NCBI RefSeq assembly: GCF_000003815.2
Contig: NW_023365779.1
Coordinates: 553,603-615,210 of the forward strand
Direction: 5' to 3'
Source: Branchiostoma floridae
Lineage: Eukaryota > Chordata > Leptocardii > Amphioxiformes > Branchiostomatidae
DNA: 61,608 nucleotides
The notes beneath the pieces were generated by a model. It was not told where the DNA came from, ran no database searches, and worked only from the letters and a program-made list of their open reading frames with translations. Below are positions 43,649 to 55,046 of the stretch, in pieces. The number at the start of each line of letters is the position of its first letter. The stretch's first letter is position 1. Both the position numbers and the translations under genes were made by a program.

Positions 43649-44167
43649 GACACAACGAGGAAATGAAAATCTAAATTCATTATGTCGATATACATACAAA
43701 TGTATATTGATACTCTAAACGGCAAAGGCTTTCCCAAGCTGCCTCGAAACCCCTGCTTTGCCTATTGGGTCAGTCCTCACTCTAAGTGGAAAATTGAGCT
43801 GGTCTCAGTCATGATGTTTCTTACCTAGGGCGAAGAGAAGCTGTTACAGTTACAATGTAACCCGTAACATTGGACTTGCCTTCAGGTCTTATTACGTACA
43901 CGGTGACCAATATCAAGAGAAGAAAAAGAAAGACGTCGTACTCACGTGAGTTCAAACACCCAATCGGCAATGAATCCAGACCGATCTACCAGGGATGATC
44001 ACGGGGTATTCTTCAGTTATCTCTATATCACCGTTTGACCTTAATTTAACCTTCATTTGACCTTTATAAGGTATAATTAACCTTTACGTGACAGGTGACC
44101 CAGAAACGTGACATCAGAAGCACCTTCAGGTGTGAATAAACATTTCATTTAGCAGCTGCTTAGAAAT

Positions 44168-44395
44168 TGCCATAAATGCCTAACGGTTAGAGCGTTGGAG
44201 TCAGAATCAGTAGGTCCTGAGTTCTAAACTCGCCATGCCCCTGCCCCCATGACGGTGGAGTGACGCCCACCGAGCCTCACGGCTAATCTGTTTAAAGGTG
44301 CCAAAAACACCTACGGGTTTGATGCTGCCAGTGTGTCAACATCTGCACACTTGCCACTGAGACCCATGAATTTTTTATTTTTTTAATAAATGCCT
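44168..44395 (+). mobile_element. tRNA-derived SINE-like element
   Basis: The A-box is TAACGGTTAGAGCG (44181-44194) and the B-box-like stretch is GGTCCTGAGTTCTAAAC (44213-44229), with tRNA-like spacing. A body follows with GACGGTGGAGTGACGCCC, CGAGCCTCACGGCTAATCTG and GGTGCCAAAAACACC, and the tail is TTTTTATTTTTTTAATAAA. The body words are shared with the minus-strand copy at 18590-18745, which argues for a retroposed family rather than a tRNA gene; the CCA-stem pairing also looks broken. Confidence 0.75.
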
Positions 44396-44589
44396 AATGC
44401 ATTTGTAAGGACGATTAGGGCTGTATACCTAAATACCCGTGTCTGTAGAGTACATGTAAAATTGTTTAGAAACAGGTCCAGACCTAAACACCTGTGTACC
44501 TGTACGGAAACTAAGTAAAGCACCAGTGGACACCACTTTTGAGACTACAGATGCTTACAAATTGCCATAACTACCTCTTGTATCTGAAA

Positions 44590-45125
44590 GATTGATCGTT
44601 TCATTTGACAGTCTTCATGTACAACGGCTTTAGAATTCGGCATGATGACTGGTGATTAACGATCTCTTATGGAACATTTGTTAATTAAGTTTTACTCCAC
44701 TAATGAAATAGAGAGTCATGTAATCTTGTTCATATCCTCATGAGGTCATTCATTTCCTAAGACAACGGCTCTAAAAGTCGAAATGATAACTATATAGAAT
44801 TAAAGGTTAATATCTCTTGCAGAAAATTAGTTAATTAAGCCTCCCAGAATACGGAACTGTAATCTTGTTCCCATTCTCATGACGTCATTAATCCCATACA
44901 TCTTAATGTAGAGCGGGTTTAGAATCGACATGATGACTTTCTGATGATTAAAGGTTAATATTTCTTGCAGAAAATTAGTTAATTAAGTCCTCCAGAATAT
45001 AATCTAGTTCCATAACTTCATGACGGCTGAAATCTTAATGTATCATGCGTTTTAAATTCCAAATGATGCGAATCTGGTCCAATAAAGGTTAATAACTTTT
45101 ACGGAAGATTAGTTAATTACTTTTA
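44590..45125. repeat. About 155-165-bp tandem repeat (3-4 copies)
   Basis: Recurring words: AAAGGTTAATATCTCTTGCA, GAAAATTAGTTAATTAAG, CTCATGACGTCATT and ATGATGACT. Copies lie near 44640, 44795, 44945 and 45080, with divergence. Confidence 0.8.
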
Positions 45126-47490
45126 TAGTCAGTCCACGAAAGGAACATTTCACTAAAGATGTGATGTTGTGCGTCCCTGATGAATTATCAGAAAGAATGT
45201 GGAAGGAAAGTGAAAATGACTTCCCGATCAATTGACCCGTGAAAATCTGGAGAATCCAGACGGGACGTTTTGGTCACTTCTGGTTGAAATGCCGAGAAAA
45301 GGTCTGAGTCTGAATTTTATTGTGTAACTGTTTCATTATACGTGCGTGTGGAACTGAAGTAAACATGATTTTGTCATTAAGGAAACTTTAAAAATATATC
45401 ATACCGCTTTCTCAGAAGAGAACTAAAGGTGGAAAAATGTCAGTGATGTCATTTTTATTAATTTACGACAACCCAGTCTCCGGTCTTTGTCTGACCTCAC
45501 ACGTGGTGACCGCGTGTCCGTCCTTGCCTCTTCACACTTCCGCCCACCACACCGGGCTCTCATTCTGTTTTTCGTCCGCGGGAAGCGAGGCGCACGAGAC
45601 TCGCTCCCCGGTTTTCGACCCACCGCCAACCCCTTATCTCCTCCAATATCCTTATCATAGACAAGCTGTAGTATTTGCAGTTACGTAGAGTTGTATTCAT
45701 GATTAGTTTGTTATCATATCTTATGATGTTCAGTGCCCGTTCTACTGACCTTTATCGATGTTATGGGCGTGTTTCTGTGGAAAAGTACGAGAATAAATCT
45801 TTTCCCTTTGTTTGCCAAACGCGTTTCGACTCCAGTTGCTTATAGTTAATTCAAGACAGTCAGAGATGGCAGACTTCAACCTCAGTCTTCGTTTGTTGAA
45901 GTATTGTTCGGTATACATGTGCTTGAAACCGAAGTGCAAATAAGTACGTCATCAAGGAAGCGTAGAAACATGTCATCAAAAACTGAAACAAGGGACTCTG
46001 AGATGGCAGACTTCACCCCCTTATCCATATTGCTTTCTCAACACGTCTGAACCACAGACACAATTAGCAGCACCAAGAATGCGGGGCAACACTGGAAGAA
46101 GAAGAAATCTTTACATTTTGCGGATTCGTTAGCGGCGGTAATCACACGACTAATGACTGTTAGATGATAATCATACAAGTATTATCAACCTTCTCTCATG
46201 AGTACGCTCAGTAAACACTGGATGCCGTTCGTTTTATCAGCTCATTGCTGAGTCTATAAACAAGACTGGCTTGTAGGTGAAGGTTACTAACTGACATCCA
46301 GGTAATACGATACGACATAAGCAGTTACTCAAGCAACTTCCACAACCATATCGAGCTGCTTGAGTAACTGCTTTTGGCAAGGCTGACACGACTGGAAAAG
46401 AAAGAAAGATAAAACATATAGTACTTCTGAAAGCTGTATTCTTTCGCGATCTCCAGGTTTTTGCGATATATATTTCAGTGTTAATCTGACATGTCATAAA
46501 CAGTCCGCTCTTCCGGGGAAGACTACTAGTACCCTTAACGAACGCTGAATTAACGTCAGACAAGCCGTAAGATTGATTACACCTTAACCTGGGAACAAGG
46601 TTAAACTGCCTTCTAGGGAATAGAAACGGGGAGGTTGATTGGAAATATAATCTTCTCAGACTTTTGTACGGTCTAAGAGATTCCACGTACAGTTTAGCCC
46701 TTTCTTTAATCACTGCACTCTATTTTCTTTTAATAATCATTTAATCATTTTTACATACGCTGTTTACGAGTCAGTGTCCGTACCATTGTCAACCGTTCTT
46801 TCCAGTAACATGTACATCGCCTGGACTTGGTTGTTGACTTCTTCTGTCAGGTTAACACATTTTTTCTTATAAGTCACGCTGAAGAAGAAAGGTGGACGCC
46901 ACTGGAAACCTCCAGAAGTAGACATTGAGTTTCACAGAACATCTTCAAGTCGTACCATGACATAAACATGACTGTACTCACTCACTTACTTTCGGCCCGT
47001 AACGTCATTACTGTACATGAAATCACAAAAACCTTCATTACCAACTACCTACATAGAAGAAGTCACCCCCAGTAATATAGGTAGAGATATGTAGGTCTAT
47101 AGGCTAGATATTATTACCTTTTACATTATTTTATATTTAAGTAGGTATGTATCTGAGTAAGTTTCTTTGCAATTAGCCTTCGGCCAAAGGTTTGAAAACA
47201 TAATAATCATAATACATAGAGACGAAAATAAGATTAAGCTCAAGAAGAAAAGCAAATCAATATCGACTTGATATTATTGCCTCGTTGTAAGAGGAAATAG
47301 ACAAGAAACCTGGTATATTTATTTTGCGGGCGTAATCTCCAATATTTTGCAGGCGTGTTTAAAGAATAGTGTCATTATGATAGTCATTTTACTCTTATAA
47401 AGGAGTAGTGGCTAAGAGAACGCTGCAGCAAAGAAGTAAAGCTAAGATGTCTTGTACGGAAAAGACATGAAAAATGCGTCTTAAAAAGAT
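45126..47490. other. Non-coding stretch
   Basis: No gene was recognised. It holds a short foldback of the TTACTCAAG family at 46310-46385 (AGCAGTTACTCAAGCAACTT facing GCTGCTTGAGTAACTGCTTT). ORFs at 45437-45688 and 46237-46713 show no known motif or codon pattern and are left out. Confidence 0.5.
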
Positions 47491-47499
47491 CGTCCTTCT

Positions 47500-48340
47500 G
47501 ATGACCTTCTAGTTTTAGCGGTCTTTCTCAGTTGCAATCTCACATGTAATAAACACTTCGCTCTCAAGAGGATATACTACGCTCCGTGAACACTAAATCA
47601 GGCCAAAGGCAATAAATGGTTCGGTGGGGCTTGAATTGAGAAAGAAAATTTTATCTTCATTTTTTTCTTCCCAAAGCGCACGGCATCCAGGTTTTTACTT
47701 CCGGATTAGTAGTTGCAATCTGGCATGTAATAACACTTTGCTCTCAAGAGGACATACTACGCTCAGTGAACACTAAATTACCGCCAAGAGTAATAATCAA
47801 GTTTGGTGGGGCTTGTATCAAAGAAAAGAAATGAAAACAGTATCTTGAAAAGCTTTCTTCCCAACGCGTACGATCTTCGTTTGTTTGCGGATTATTATCA
47901 CTTCAGTTGTAATCTGACATATAATGAAAATTTCGCTCTCAAGAGGAAATGCTACGCTCAGTGAGCGCTAAATCAAGACCAAAAGCAATAAACCAGTTTC
48001 TTGCGCCTTAAATGTGAATTTTGTATTGAAAGGCTTTTTTTTACCCAAAGCGAACGATCTTTGGGTTTTGCGGATTAGCAGTAACTCAGTTGCAATCTGT
48101 CATGTAACAGACACTTATCTCTCTATACTACACTCAGTGAACACTAAATTAGAGCAAAAGTAATAACCAGTTTGGTGGGGCTTGTATTGAAGAAGAAGAA
48201 AAAAGGAAATTGAAGCTTAAAAGCTTTTCTTCCCAAAGCGCACGATCTTCGGGTTTTTGCGGATTAGTAGTAGTTCACTTTTAATCTGTACATGTAATGA
48301 AAATTTCGCTTTAAAGATAAAATACTTCGCTCAGTGAACA
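47500..48340. repeat. About 185-bp tandem repeat (5 copies)
   Basis: Markers are GCGGATTAGTAGT, GTTGCAATCTG(G/T)CATGTAAT, CACTT(C/T)GCTCTCAAGAGGA, CTACGCTCAGTGAACACTAA and TTCCCAAAGCGCACGATCTT. Copies start near 47515, 47700, 47893, 48065 and 48255. Confidence 0.9.
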
Positions 48341-48422
48341 TTAAATTAACACCAGAAGCAATAATAAGACTTATCAGGCAACGAAATGGAAAGTGAATCT
48401 CTCAAAGCTGGTCTTCATCAAG

Positions 48423-48761
48423 CCTCCATAGCAGGCTTTCTGGGGCCTTTTTTGGCTCATAATACACGTTTGCTGGCCATTTCTATTTGTACTCGGTCGC
48501 TGATTGCTAGTCTCCAAGCAGACCCAACGGTGCCTTAGAGCAATGATATAACGTCCTTGCTTAGAGATAGTATCAAAGCTGCCAAAGGAGTATAGCCGGC
48601 CAAAGGGAGTCAAACGGGCACTGGTGCCTTGCCAGCTTTGATACTATTTCTAAGGCACCGTAGGGTCGTCTGCTTATAGACTAGCTGATTGCTGGCGTTT
48701 TCTGATTGCCGGCGGTTTCGGAGGCGTGTATCATGAGCCAGAAAGCCTGCTATGGAGACTA
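48423..48761. mobile_element. Foldback/MITE-like element with 12-bp flanking duplication
   Basis: The ends are inverted: CCTCCATAGCAGGCTTTCTG on the left and CAGAAAGCCTGCTATGGAG on the right, with an inner inverted pair (AGTATCAAAGCTG facing CAGCTTTGATACT). It is flanked by the direct repeat GTCTTCATCAAG at 48411-48422 and 48762-48773. There is no coding capacity. The superfamily is uncertain; 12 bp would be unusual for hAT (8) or PIF/Harbinger (3). Confidence 0.7.
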
Positions 48762-49745
48762 GTCTTCATCAAGATGTGAGAAACGCCGTGGATTTGTTCA
48801 GTCGTAACCGCTCGGCTCTCTTGAGGGGAAAACTGCGCTTACTGTGCGCTAGATTAAAACAGGCGAGCTGTACGTTTTATTGCCTCATAGTTGAAGCAAT
48901 AAACAACACTGACTGGTATCAAATTAACACGGAAATAAATCTACGACCAGTACACCTTATAAAGATTGGGAGAAGGGTAGGCGGTTTGAGTTCACTCCAT
49001 CCATAATTAGTTTATTTATTTATTTTTATTTATTAATTTTATTTATTCAAAATCCGACGAGTACATTACACAGACCTATAGGCAGCACAGCTGATAACAT
49101 AGGTCTGCAAATAACATAAAATTACAGTGGTTATTTATTATTAGTTTAACAATACGTTTGTCAAAGGATAACGGTACAAAAACAACCATTTATCTAAAAG
49201 GGTTTAGGCCCTTAATCCAAGATAAAATATGACCATCGTTTGTGGCAACACTTGAGGTGTGAAATATGATACAATAAAAACCGGGAAATTTGACGCCAAG
49301 TCTTTGAGTATTTGTTACCGGTGAAGTTGATAAATAGGCATGTTTGTGCTGTGAGCCACACAGGAAATAAATTGGATAGTGCTTTTCAGAAAGTCGAATC
49401 AGGTCAAAGATGCACAATGATTGCTACCACTGTTACATGTACAAATGCAATATAGGGCAAAATGTTTCAAATGTTTATGTATATGATCAAAGGTGTGTAA
49501 AAATGGTCTCCGCTAAAATAAAAGATTTCACAGATTCTACGTGACACAGATTCCCCATCGGGAAGAGACACTCCGAGTCATTGAACAGTGTGAGAAAAAT
49601 TGGCCCACTTAGATTGATTAGAATGCTGTAATTTGTAAAGAGACGCTACTCAGCGAGACATAATTCACAATGGAAACCTCTTGCCATCATTACTGTGACC
49701 TAAATAGACAAAGGTGAGTATGGTTTGCCTTCCAAGTCTGTTACA

Positions 49746-50017
49746 TGCCTGTGAAACCCAGATTCCTCCATCAAAATCAAAATTTATTTCATGCTTTGCC
49801 ATAGTAATTCTTGTGACAAAAGATACATATTCTAACCTATTGTAAAACCAACACCACTTAACATTTTACACATCATCCTCATCATTACATCTGGTATAAA
49901 CTATTGTGTACTACCCAACTGATGCACCTATCAGTGTACAACCACCCATAAGGACATTAACTAAAATTTGTACTGTACATAGTCTGTTGTTTGCCTGTGA
50001 AACCCAGATTCCTCCAT
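49746..50017 (-). mobile_element. 5'-truncated retroposon insertion with 26-bp target duplication
   Basis: TGCCTGTGAAACCCAGATTC plus CTCCAT occurs exactly at 49746-49771 and again at 49992-50017. Between them (49772-49991, 220 bp), read on the minus strand, is an insert ending GCATGAAATAAATTTTGATT and TTG, i.e. a retroposon 3' end with an AATAAA signal. The perfect 26-bp duplication implies a recent target-primed insertion. Confidence 0.85.
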
Positions 50018-50175
50018 TAGTGAGCGAGTGGCTAGGCTAGGGAACACGCGATCGAGGTGACGTGGGTTCAATTTTGGCATGGCTAGACGCTGTGTTCTTG
50101 GAAAAGGCGCCGTTCCTAACTCCACACAGGTGTTAAATGGGTTCCTGACTTCAGTTGGGAGGTAGAAAAGTGGAG
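50018..50175 (+). mobile_element. Second tRNA-like retroposon copy (possible)
   Basis: GCGAGTGGCTAGGCTAGGG (A-box-like) and GAGGTGACGTGGGTTCAATT (B-box-like GGGTTCAAT) are followed by GGCATGGCTAGACG and a body. It resembles a tRNA-derived SINE head of a different subfamily from the copy at 44168. Moderate confidence only. Confidence 0.5.
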
Positions 50176-50359
50176 GAAGGAGAGGGATAGTCATAGTCAA
50201 AGTCATAGTCATAGAGCTAGGGATGGGTTCCGACTTGCAATACGATTGACTAGTCAAAAAGGATAACAATCCACTACCCCTATAGCTTCATGAAAAAAGA
50301 CAATAGGACTACCTCCACCTTCTATCTCCCATTGTCTAATTCGTTACGCTGCACATGTA

Positions 50360-50930
50360 TAATAGGGTCTTCACACGGAAATCGAATTAGCAGGAATCAA
50401 GCCGAACCAGCCGGAATGAAGTATTTGCAAACTTCGTGTCACATTCGGGGCCATTCGGGTAGGAATTCCAAATGGGCCTTAAATCCCCTTCACACGAGAA
50501 GGAATGAGCCGGAATGCCGTCAGAATGAAAATTCTTGTCTATTCCTGTGAATTCGTAGTGCATTCTAGACGTTCTTACGGCATTCGAAATATTCTTTCGG
50601 CCACATTCTGGCAGGATTCGAGGTGGCTTGCCGTTTCGGTTCTCCATCGAATGAGATAAGAATGTTTCGAATAATGTTAGAATGCCGTAGAATGCGGTCA
50701 GACTGCAGTCAGAATAGTTAGAATACACTAAGAATGCACCTCGACAGTTTTTAACATGTCAAAAACTTTCGAGCCAGCCAAAAGAACGGGGACGGATATC
50801 TGGAATGCAGTAAGAATGTTTAGAATACTGTACGAATTGCGAGGAATTGCCACGAATAGAAAAAAAAATCATTCGGACGGCATTCCGGCTCGTTCGTGCT
50901 CTCGTGTGAAGGGGGCTTAAATAGCGGTCG
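50360..50930. repeat. Irregular short repeat of GAATGCCG/AGAATG words
   Basis: A stretch of about 550 bp is dense in GGAATG, AGAATGCCGT, GAATTCGT and ATTCTAG-like words on both strands, with opposed ends (TCTTCACACGGAAATCG near 50370, and TTCGTGCTCTCGTGTGAAGG near 50893). It may be a foldback element with internal subrepeats (arms CTTCACACGAGAAGGAATGA and TCGTGTGAAG). Confidence 0.5.
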
Positions 50931-51149
50931 ATCCGCGGAACTTGAGCAACGTTATTATTGTGGCTTTTTATATCTACCTGGAGAAAACAAAACATGACAC
51001 AAGTCTTACCTTCCGCAAGACATCCGCACAAGACGATCCCCAAGCACATCATGGTCGGCATGTTCCTCCTTGTAGATTCTTGCACGGTTCCTTGCAAGAC
51101 GACTTAAGGCAAAATGGAACTCCTTATCATCCAGCACGGTCAAGGCAAG

Positions 51150-52365
51150 GCGATTTTACGGCCAGCTTTCGAACAGCGCTTGAACTTGACGCGGCAGAAG
51201 AGTGATGGATGTCACTCGAAACGTCTGAACGTTATCTACGCTTCTTATCCAGCTGTAGAGATGGAATTGTCTTTAAGTATATTTCGGTCATCTGGATCGA
51301 TGTGTGACCTTCATCAACGTGCTCTTGCAGTCTGCAGTCGACGCTGAAGAAGAGTGGTGGATGTCGCTCGAAACGCCCGGAAGCAATCCCCGTATCTTTT
51401 CCAGTTATATCCAGTTGACCTGTCTTTAGATATATAGGTTAGCTCGCTGTCCAACTTCCATCAGTGCAGCGCTTGCCTTTGAATATATTAGTCATCTGCT
51501 GAGGTGAGGTGAGGTGAGGTGAGGATGTCTATCCTTCATCAACATAGCGCAGTGGAAATAACGCTGGGGGGGATGGGTGGACTTCACTCTAAACACGCCA
51601 CGAAGCAATCTCAGCCGTGTCTTATCCAGTTACAGAGATTGACCTGTCTCTAAACATATGAGTGTCTAACCTTCATCAACGTAGCGCATGTAGTCTAGAG
51701 TTGATGCCGAAGAAGAGCGTTCGAGACGCCCAGATGCAAGCCCGTGCCTTATCCAGGTGTACAGATTGAACACTCTCCTAACACATGGGTTACCTGGGTG
51801 TCTAACCTTTATCAGCGTAGCGCTCAGGGTAGTCTAGTCTGGAGTTGATACTGAAGAAGAGCGTCAGAAATGCCCGGAAGTAATCTCAGCGTCTTTTCTA
51901 GTTGTACAGATTGAACCGTCTCCTAACACACGGGTTAATACCTGGGTCCAACCCTCATCAGCGTTGCGCCAGAAGTTATACTGTTTAGGGCGAAGGCAAT
52001 TTGTTCCTGGGTCCAAGCTTTATCAGCGTAGCGCCCGTAGTCTTCTAGTCAACACAGAAGAATTGTGGTGGGTGTCGTTCGAAAAGTCCGGAAGTAATCT
52101 CAGTGTCTTATCCAGTTGTACAGATTGAACCGTCTCCTAACACATGTGTTACCTAGGTCCAACCCTCATCAACGTAGCGCTTGTAGTCTTCTGGTTCACA
52201 CAGAAGAAGTGTGGTGGGTGTTGTTCGAAAAGTCCGGATGTAATCTCAGTGTCTAATCCAGTTGTACAGATTGAACCGTCTCCTAACACACGGGTTAATA
52301 CCTAGGTCCAACCCTCATCAGCGTTGCGCCAGAAGTTATACGGTTCAGGGCGAAGGGAAGTTACT
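51150..52365. repeat. About 180-190-bp tandem repeat (6 copies)
   Basis: Units share ACCTGGGTGTCTAACCTTCA, TCAACGTAGCGC, GTAGTCT, TGAAGAAGAGTGGTGGATGT, CGCTCGAAACGTCCGGAAG, TAATCTCAGTGTCTTATCCA and GTTGTACAGATTGAACCGTC. Copies start near 51290, 51470, 51660, 51800, 51950, 52150 and 52300. The GAAGAAGAGTGG...GAAACGTC word also sits beside the foldback at 52690-52800. Confidence 0.85.
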
Positions 52366-52518
52366 CCGTGTAATAAACCGTTGCTCCATCGCGAGGCTGC
52401 GGAGCGCTGAGGTTATCACACCGTCTGGATGCACCAGATGCTCCAGAGTAGGGATACAAAGATGCCAGCTGTTCAGATCTGCCACATAATCCAGAAATGC
52501 TGATGCACGATGCAGTCG

Positions 52519-52520
<2 letters not shown>

Positions 52521-52581
<61 letters not shown>

Positions 52582-52617
52582 GAGAGGGAGAGAGAGAGAG
52601 GGAGAGAGAGAGAGAGG

Positions 52618-52679
<62 letters not shown>

Positions 52680-52686
52680 GAGAGAA
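52521..52686. repeat. (GA)n microsatellite
   Basis: About 165 bp of AG dinucleotide with GGGG interruptions. Low-complexity ORFs on both strands are artefacts. Confidence 0.95.
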
Positions 52687-52689
52687 GTG

Positions 52690-52815
52690 TCACTGAAGAA
52701 AGACGCCGGATGGTGGTCTGAAACGTCTGACCGTTTCCAAAATCATGTCCAGTTGCTTGAGTAACTGCTTTTTGGCGTATCTTGTTACCTGGATGTCTAA
52801 CCCTCACCGACGTAG
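52690..52815. repeat. TTACTCAAG-family copy
   Basis: CACTGAAGAAAGACGCCGGA, GGTCTGAAACGTCTGACCG, CCAGTTGCTTGAGTAACTGC, TTTTTGGCG and ACCTGGATGTCTAACC. It contains the same order of words as the array at 51150-52365 and the foldback at 36000-36265. Confidence 0.7.
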
Positions 52816-54065
52816 AGAAAGAAACTGTCCAACTGCTGAATAGACCGTCTACTAAGCAGGCAAGAGCCGAATATACATATACAGATGTATAACGGCGGAA
52901 TGCAAACCCATTCCATGCTCATGTCTCGGAGCGGTTTTGCGTCGGGAGTTTGATCGAAACGCAGTCAGGCTCGAAATTACGACGGAAGCCGTTTTGCGGT
53001 AGGATGATTTACGACAGCTGCGTAGGGAATTGGGGCTAGACGGTTCACTTATACATATTAAGATAAATTGTTTAGTTGCCAAGACTTTCCTTTCATACGC
53101 AGTAACAAATACGCAGTAACGCTGACATAGCAGTCCTTGAACCCCACTGTTACGCGTGTACTTTTCCTAGCGTAAGGATCTATTGAAACTCACGCATCAT
53201 TGTTCCTACGTGCCGACTCGGGGTTACGGAAATGAAGCAGCGTCTGAAATAGCTTATCTGTAAATTTGGTTCCCGGTCTCGGCGCCTACACGGATCGCAA
53301 GTCACTCACGAAGAAGAAACGTCCTCCTAGCGGATTCTGTATTAACTTATCTTTCTGAGAGAGTCGTGTGGGAAGGTCCGCTTTAGCAAGCCTATGATCT
53401 GATACGCCGAGTTTAGTAGCCGGTCCAGTTTACCTTATCTTTCCTACATGTGTTACATCACGTGGAAGTGGTTATTATCCAGTTTGGCCAGTCTATGAAG
53501 TTCAGTTTCACTTTATCTTCCTTACAGAGTCACGTGGAAAAGGTCCAGTTTAGCAAGTCAATGTTCTGATACGCCAAGATAAGTAGCCGGTCCTGTTTTA
53601 CCTTATCTTCCTTACATGATGTGGAAGGGGTTTAGATCCAGTGTGACTAGTCTATATGATCTGATATGCCAAATTAAGCAGCTCTAACTTGGAGGCCAGA
53701 TAGGAAAAGAAAAAGAGGACGACCCAAAAACATTGTCAGACGGTCTGGAGTCTCCACAGCCAATCAGCGCAGACTATCCCTGTAAGGACCCGGATGGAAG
53801 GGGAATGTCAGGACTGAGTCATGGCCTTGTGACTGACCAGGGACGTAGAGGACAGATATTGTTCAATGTCAGGGACAGTATCGAGTTACCTATACCGTGT
53901 CTATGTCAAGTGCAGCATGTACAGTGCACACGGGTCCATATAAGGTGTTGGCACGTGACGCCACAGTCCGCATGCTGGTTGGTTGAATCTGGAAAAAGTA
54001 CACATTAAGTCTGCATAAGTGTGAGTTTTACATGTGACTGTAATTACATGGACAAAGTCGTATCT
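52816..54065. other. Non-coding with weak tandem repeats
   Basis: At about 53330-53660 words such as TTTACCTTATCTTCCTTACA, CACGTGGAA, GGTCCAGTTTAGCAAG and TCTGATACGCCAA recur three times at about 130-bp spacing. No gene was recognised; the ORF at 53733-54008 shows no family motif. Confidence 0.5.
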
Positions 54066-54541
54066 AAGGTAGCAGAACACAGTTTTTCGCCTATGGGGAT
54101 TTCTATAGTTAAGGACCCCAAAGTGAGGTGGTTCGACGACTCAAAAAATATATCAGGGTGCAAAAGTAATTAACAAGAATTCAATATGTTGGAGTTCAGG
54201 GTAGAATCTACAACATATGTGAAAATGAGCATAAGTTTGTCGTCTCGTTTTCCCAGAACACTTTGAAATGACCCCCAGCGGAGGTCACCATACTGCAGCC
54301 GACACATGGAAGTAGCGGGAACCGGATTCGTGCGCGAAATTCTACCCAGCCAAAAAAGCATCGTAACCCAACTCATACAGCCTCAAAACTTACATATTCC
54401 TCTACTATCCACCACAGTTTCCGACTCGCTGACGTGCACAGAAAAATTTCTATGGCTTTTCAAGAACTGCGACGACCTATTTTGTGCCCGACCTACTTAT
54501 GTCCACGGGGGTCGCCCATAAATACTGTGTTATGCGACCTT
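54066..54541. mobile_element. MITE copy 1 with 17-bp terminal inverted repeats
   Basis: It begins AAGGTAGCAGAACACAG and ends CTGTGTTATGCGACCTT, the reverse complement of the start with two mismatches. It is flanked by T...A (TCT|AAGG and CCTT|AAG), so a TA target is possible. A second copy lies at 55047-55526. There is no transposase. Confidence 0.85.
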
Positions 54542-55046
54542 AAGCAAACTTGACCTTGGATTTTTTTTCGCTCATACAATAAAACTAGTCAAGATACAAA
54601 ACCCTACCAAATTTTACAACAGAAATCCAAATGGTTCCTGAGATATGGCCAACTTTGCACTTCGACGCCTAGCACAGGTGTCGGCCCCGTACAAGGGCTA
54701 TCTGAGGGACCGCTAATTGGTCTCATTATCTCAACAAATGTAATATTCTGGCTGACTTTTTCTTCTACAATGTGCTTGCCAGACCTTATTCTAACGTTCT
54801 GAGTGATTGGGGTTGGGGTTTAGTCTTTTTTTCGGCGAAAAAAAGGGGGGGGGGGGTAGAGCAGGTATTGGCTCACACTAAGTCCTATACTTAAGCATAG
54901 GGAGCGGTCTTGGCGGCCGTTGCCATGGTAACGGCGGGTGTGACGGTAAAAAAAATGTTATATTTCAAGTCAGCCGACGTCATTCCCTAACATATCAGTC
55001 AAATTCAATGCTGTTTCCCGTCCCTAGGGAATTACCACTGTGGTTC
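54542..55046. other. Spacer between the two MITE copies
   Basis: 505 bp without a recognised feature, apart from a G homopolymer at 54845-54856 and a GC-rich stretch near 54910-54945. Confidence 0.6.

Noticed and set aside
44168-44240. Functional tRNA gene
   Set aside because: A and B boxes exist but the acceptor and T stems look mispaired, and the same body follows another copy, so it is a SINE head.
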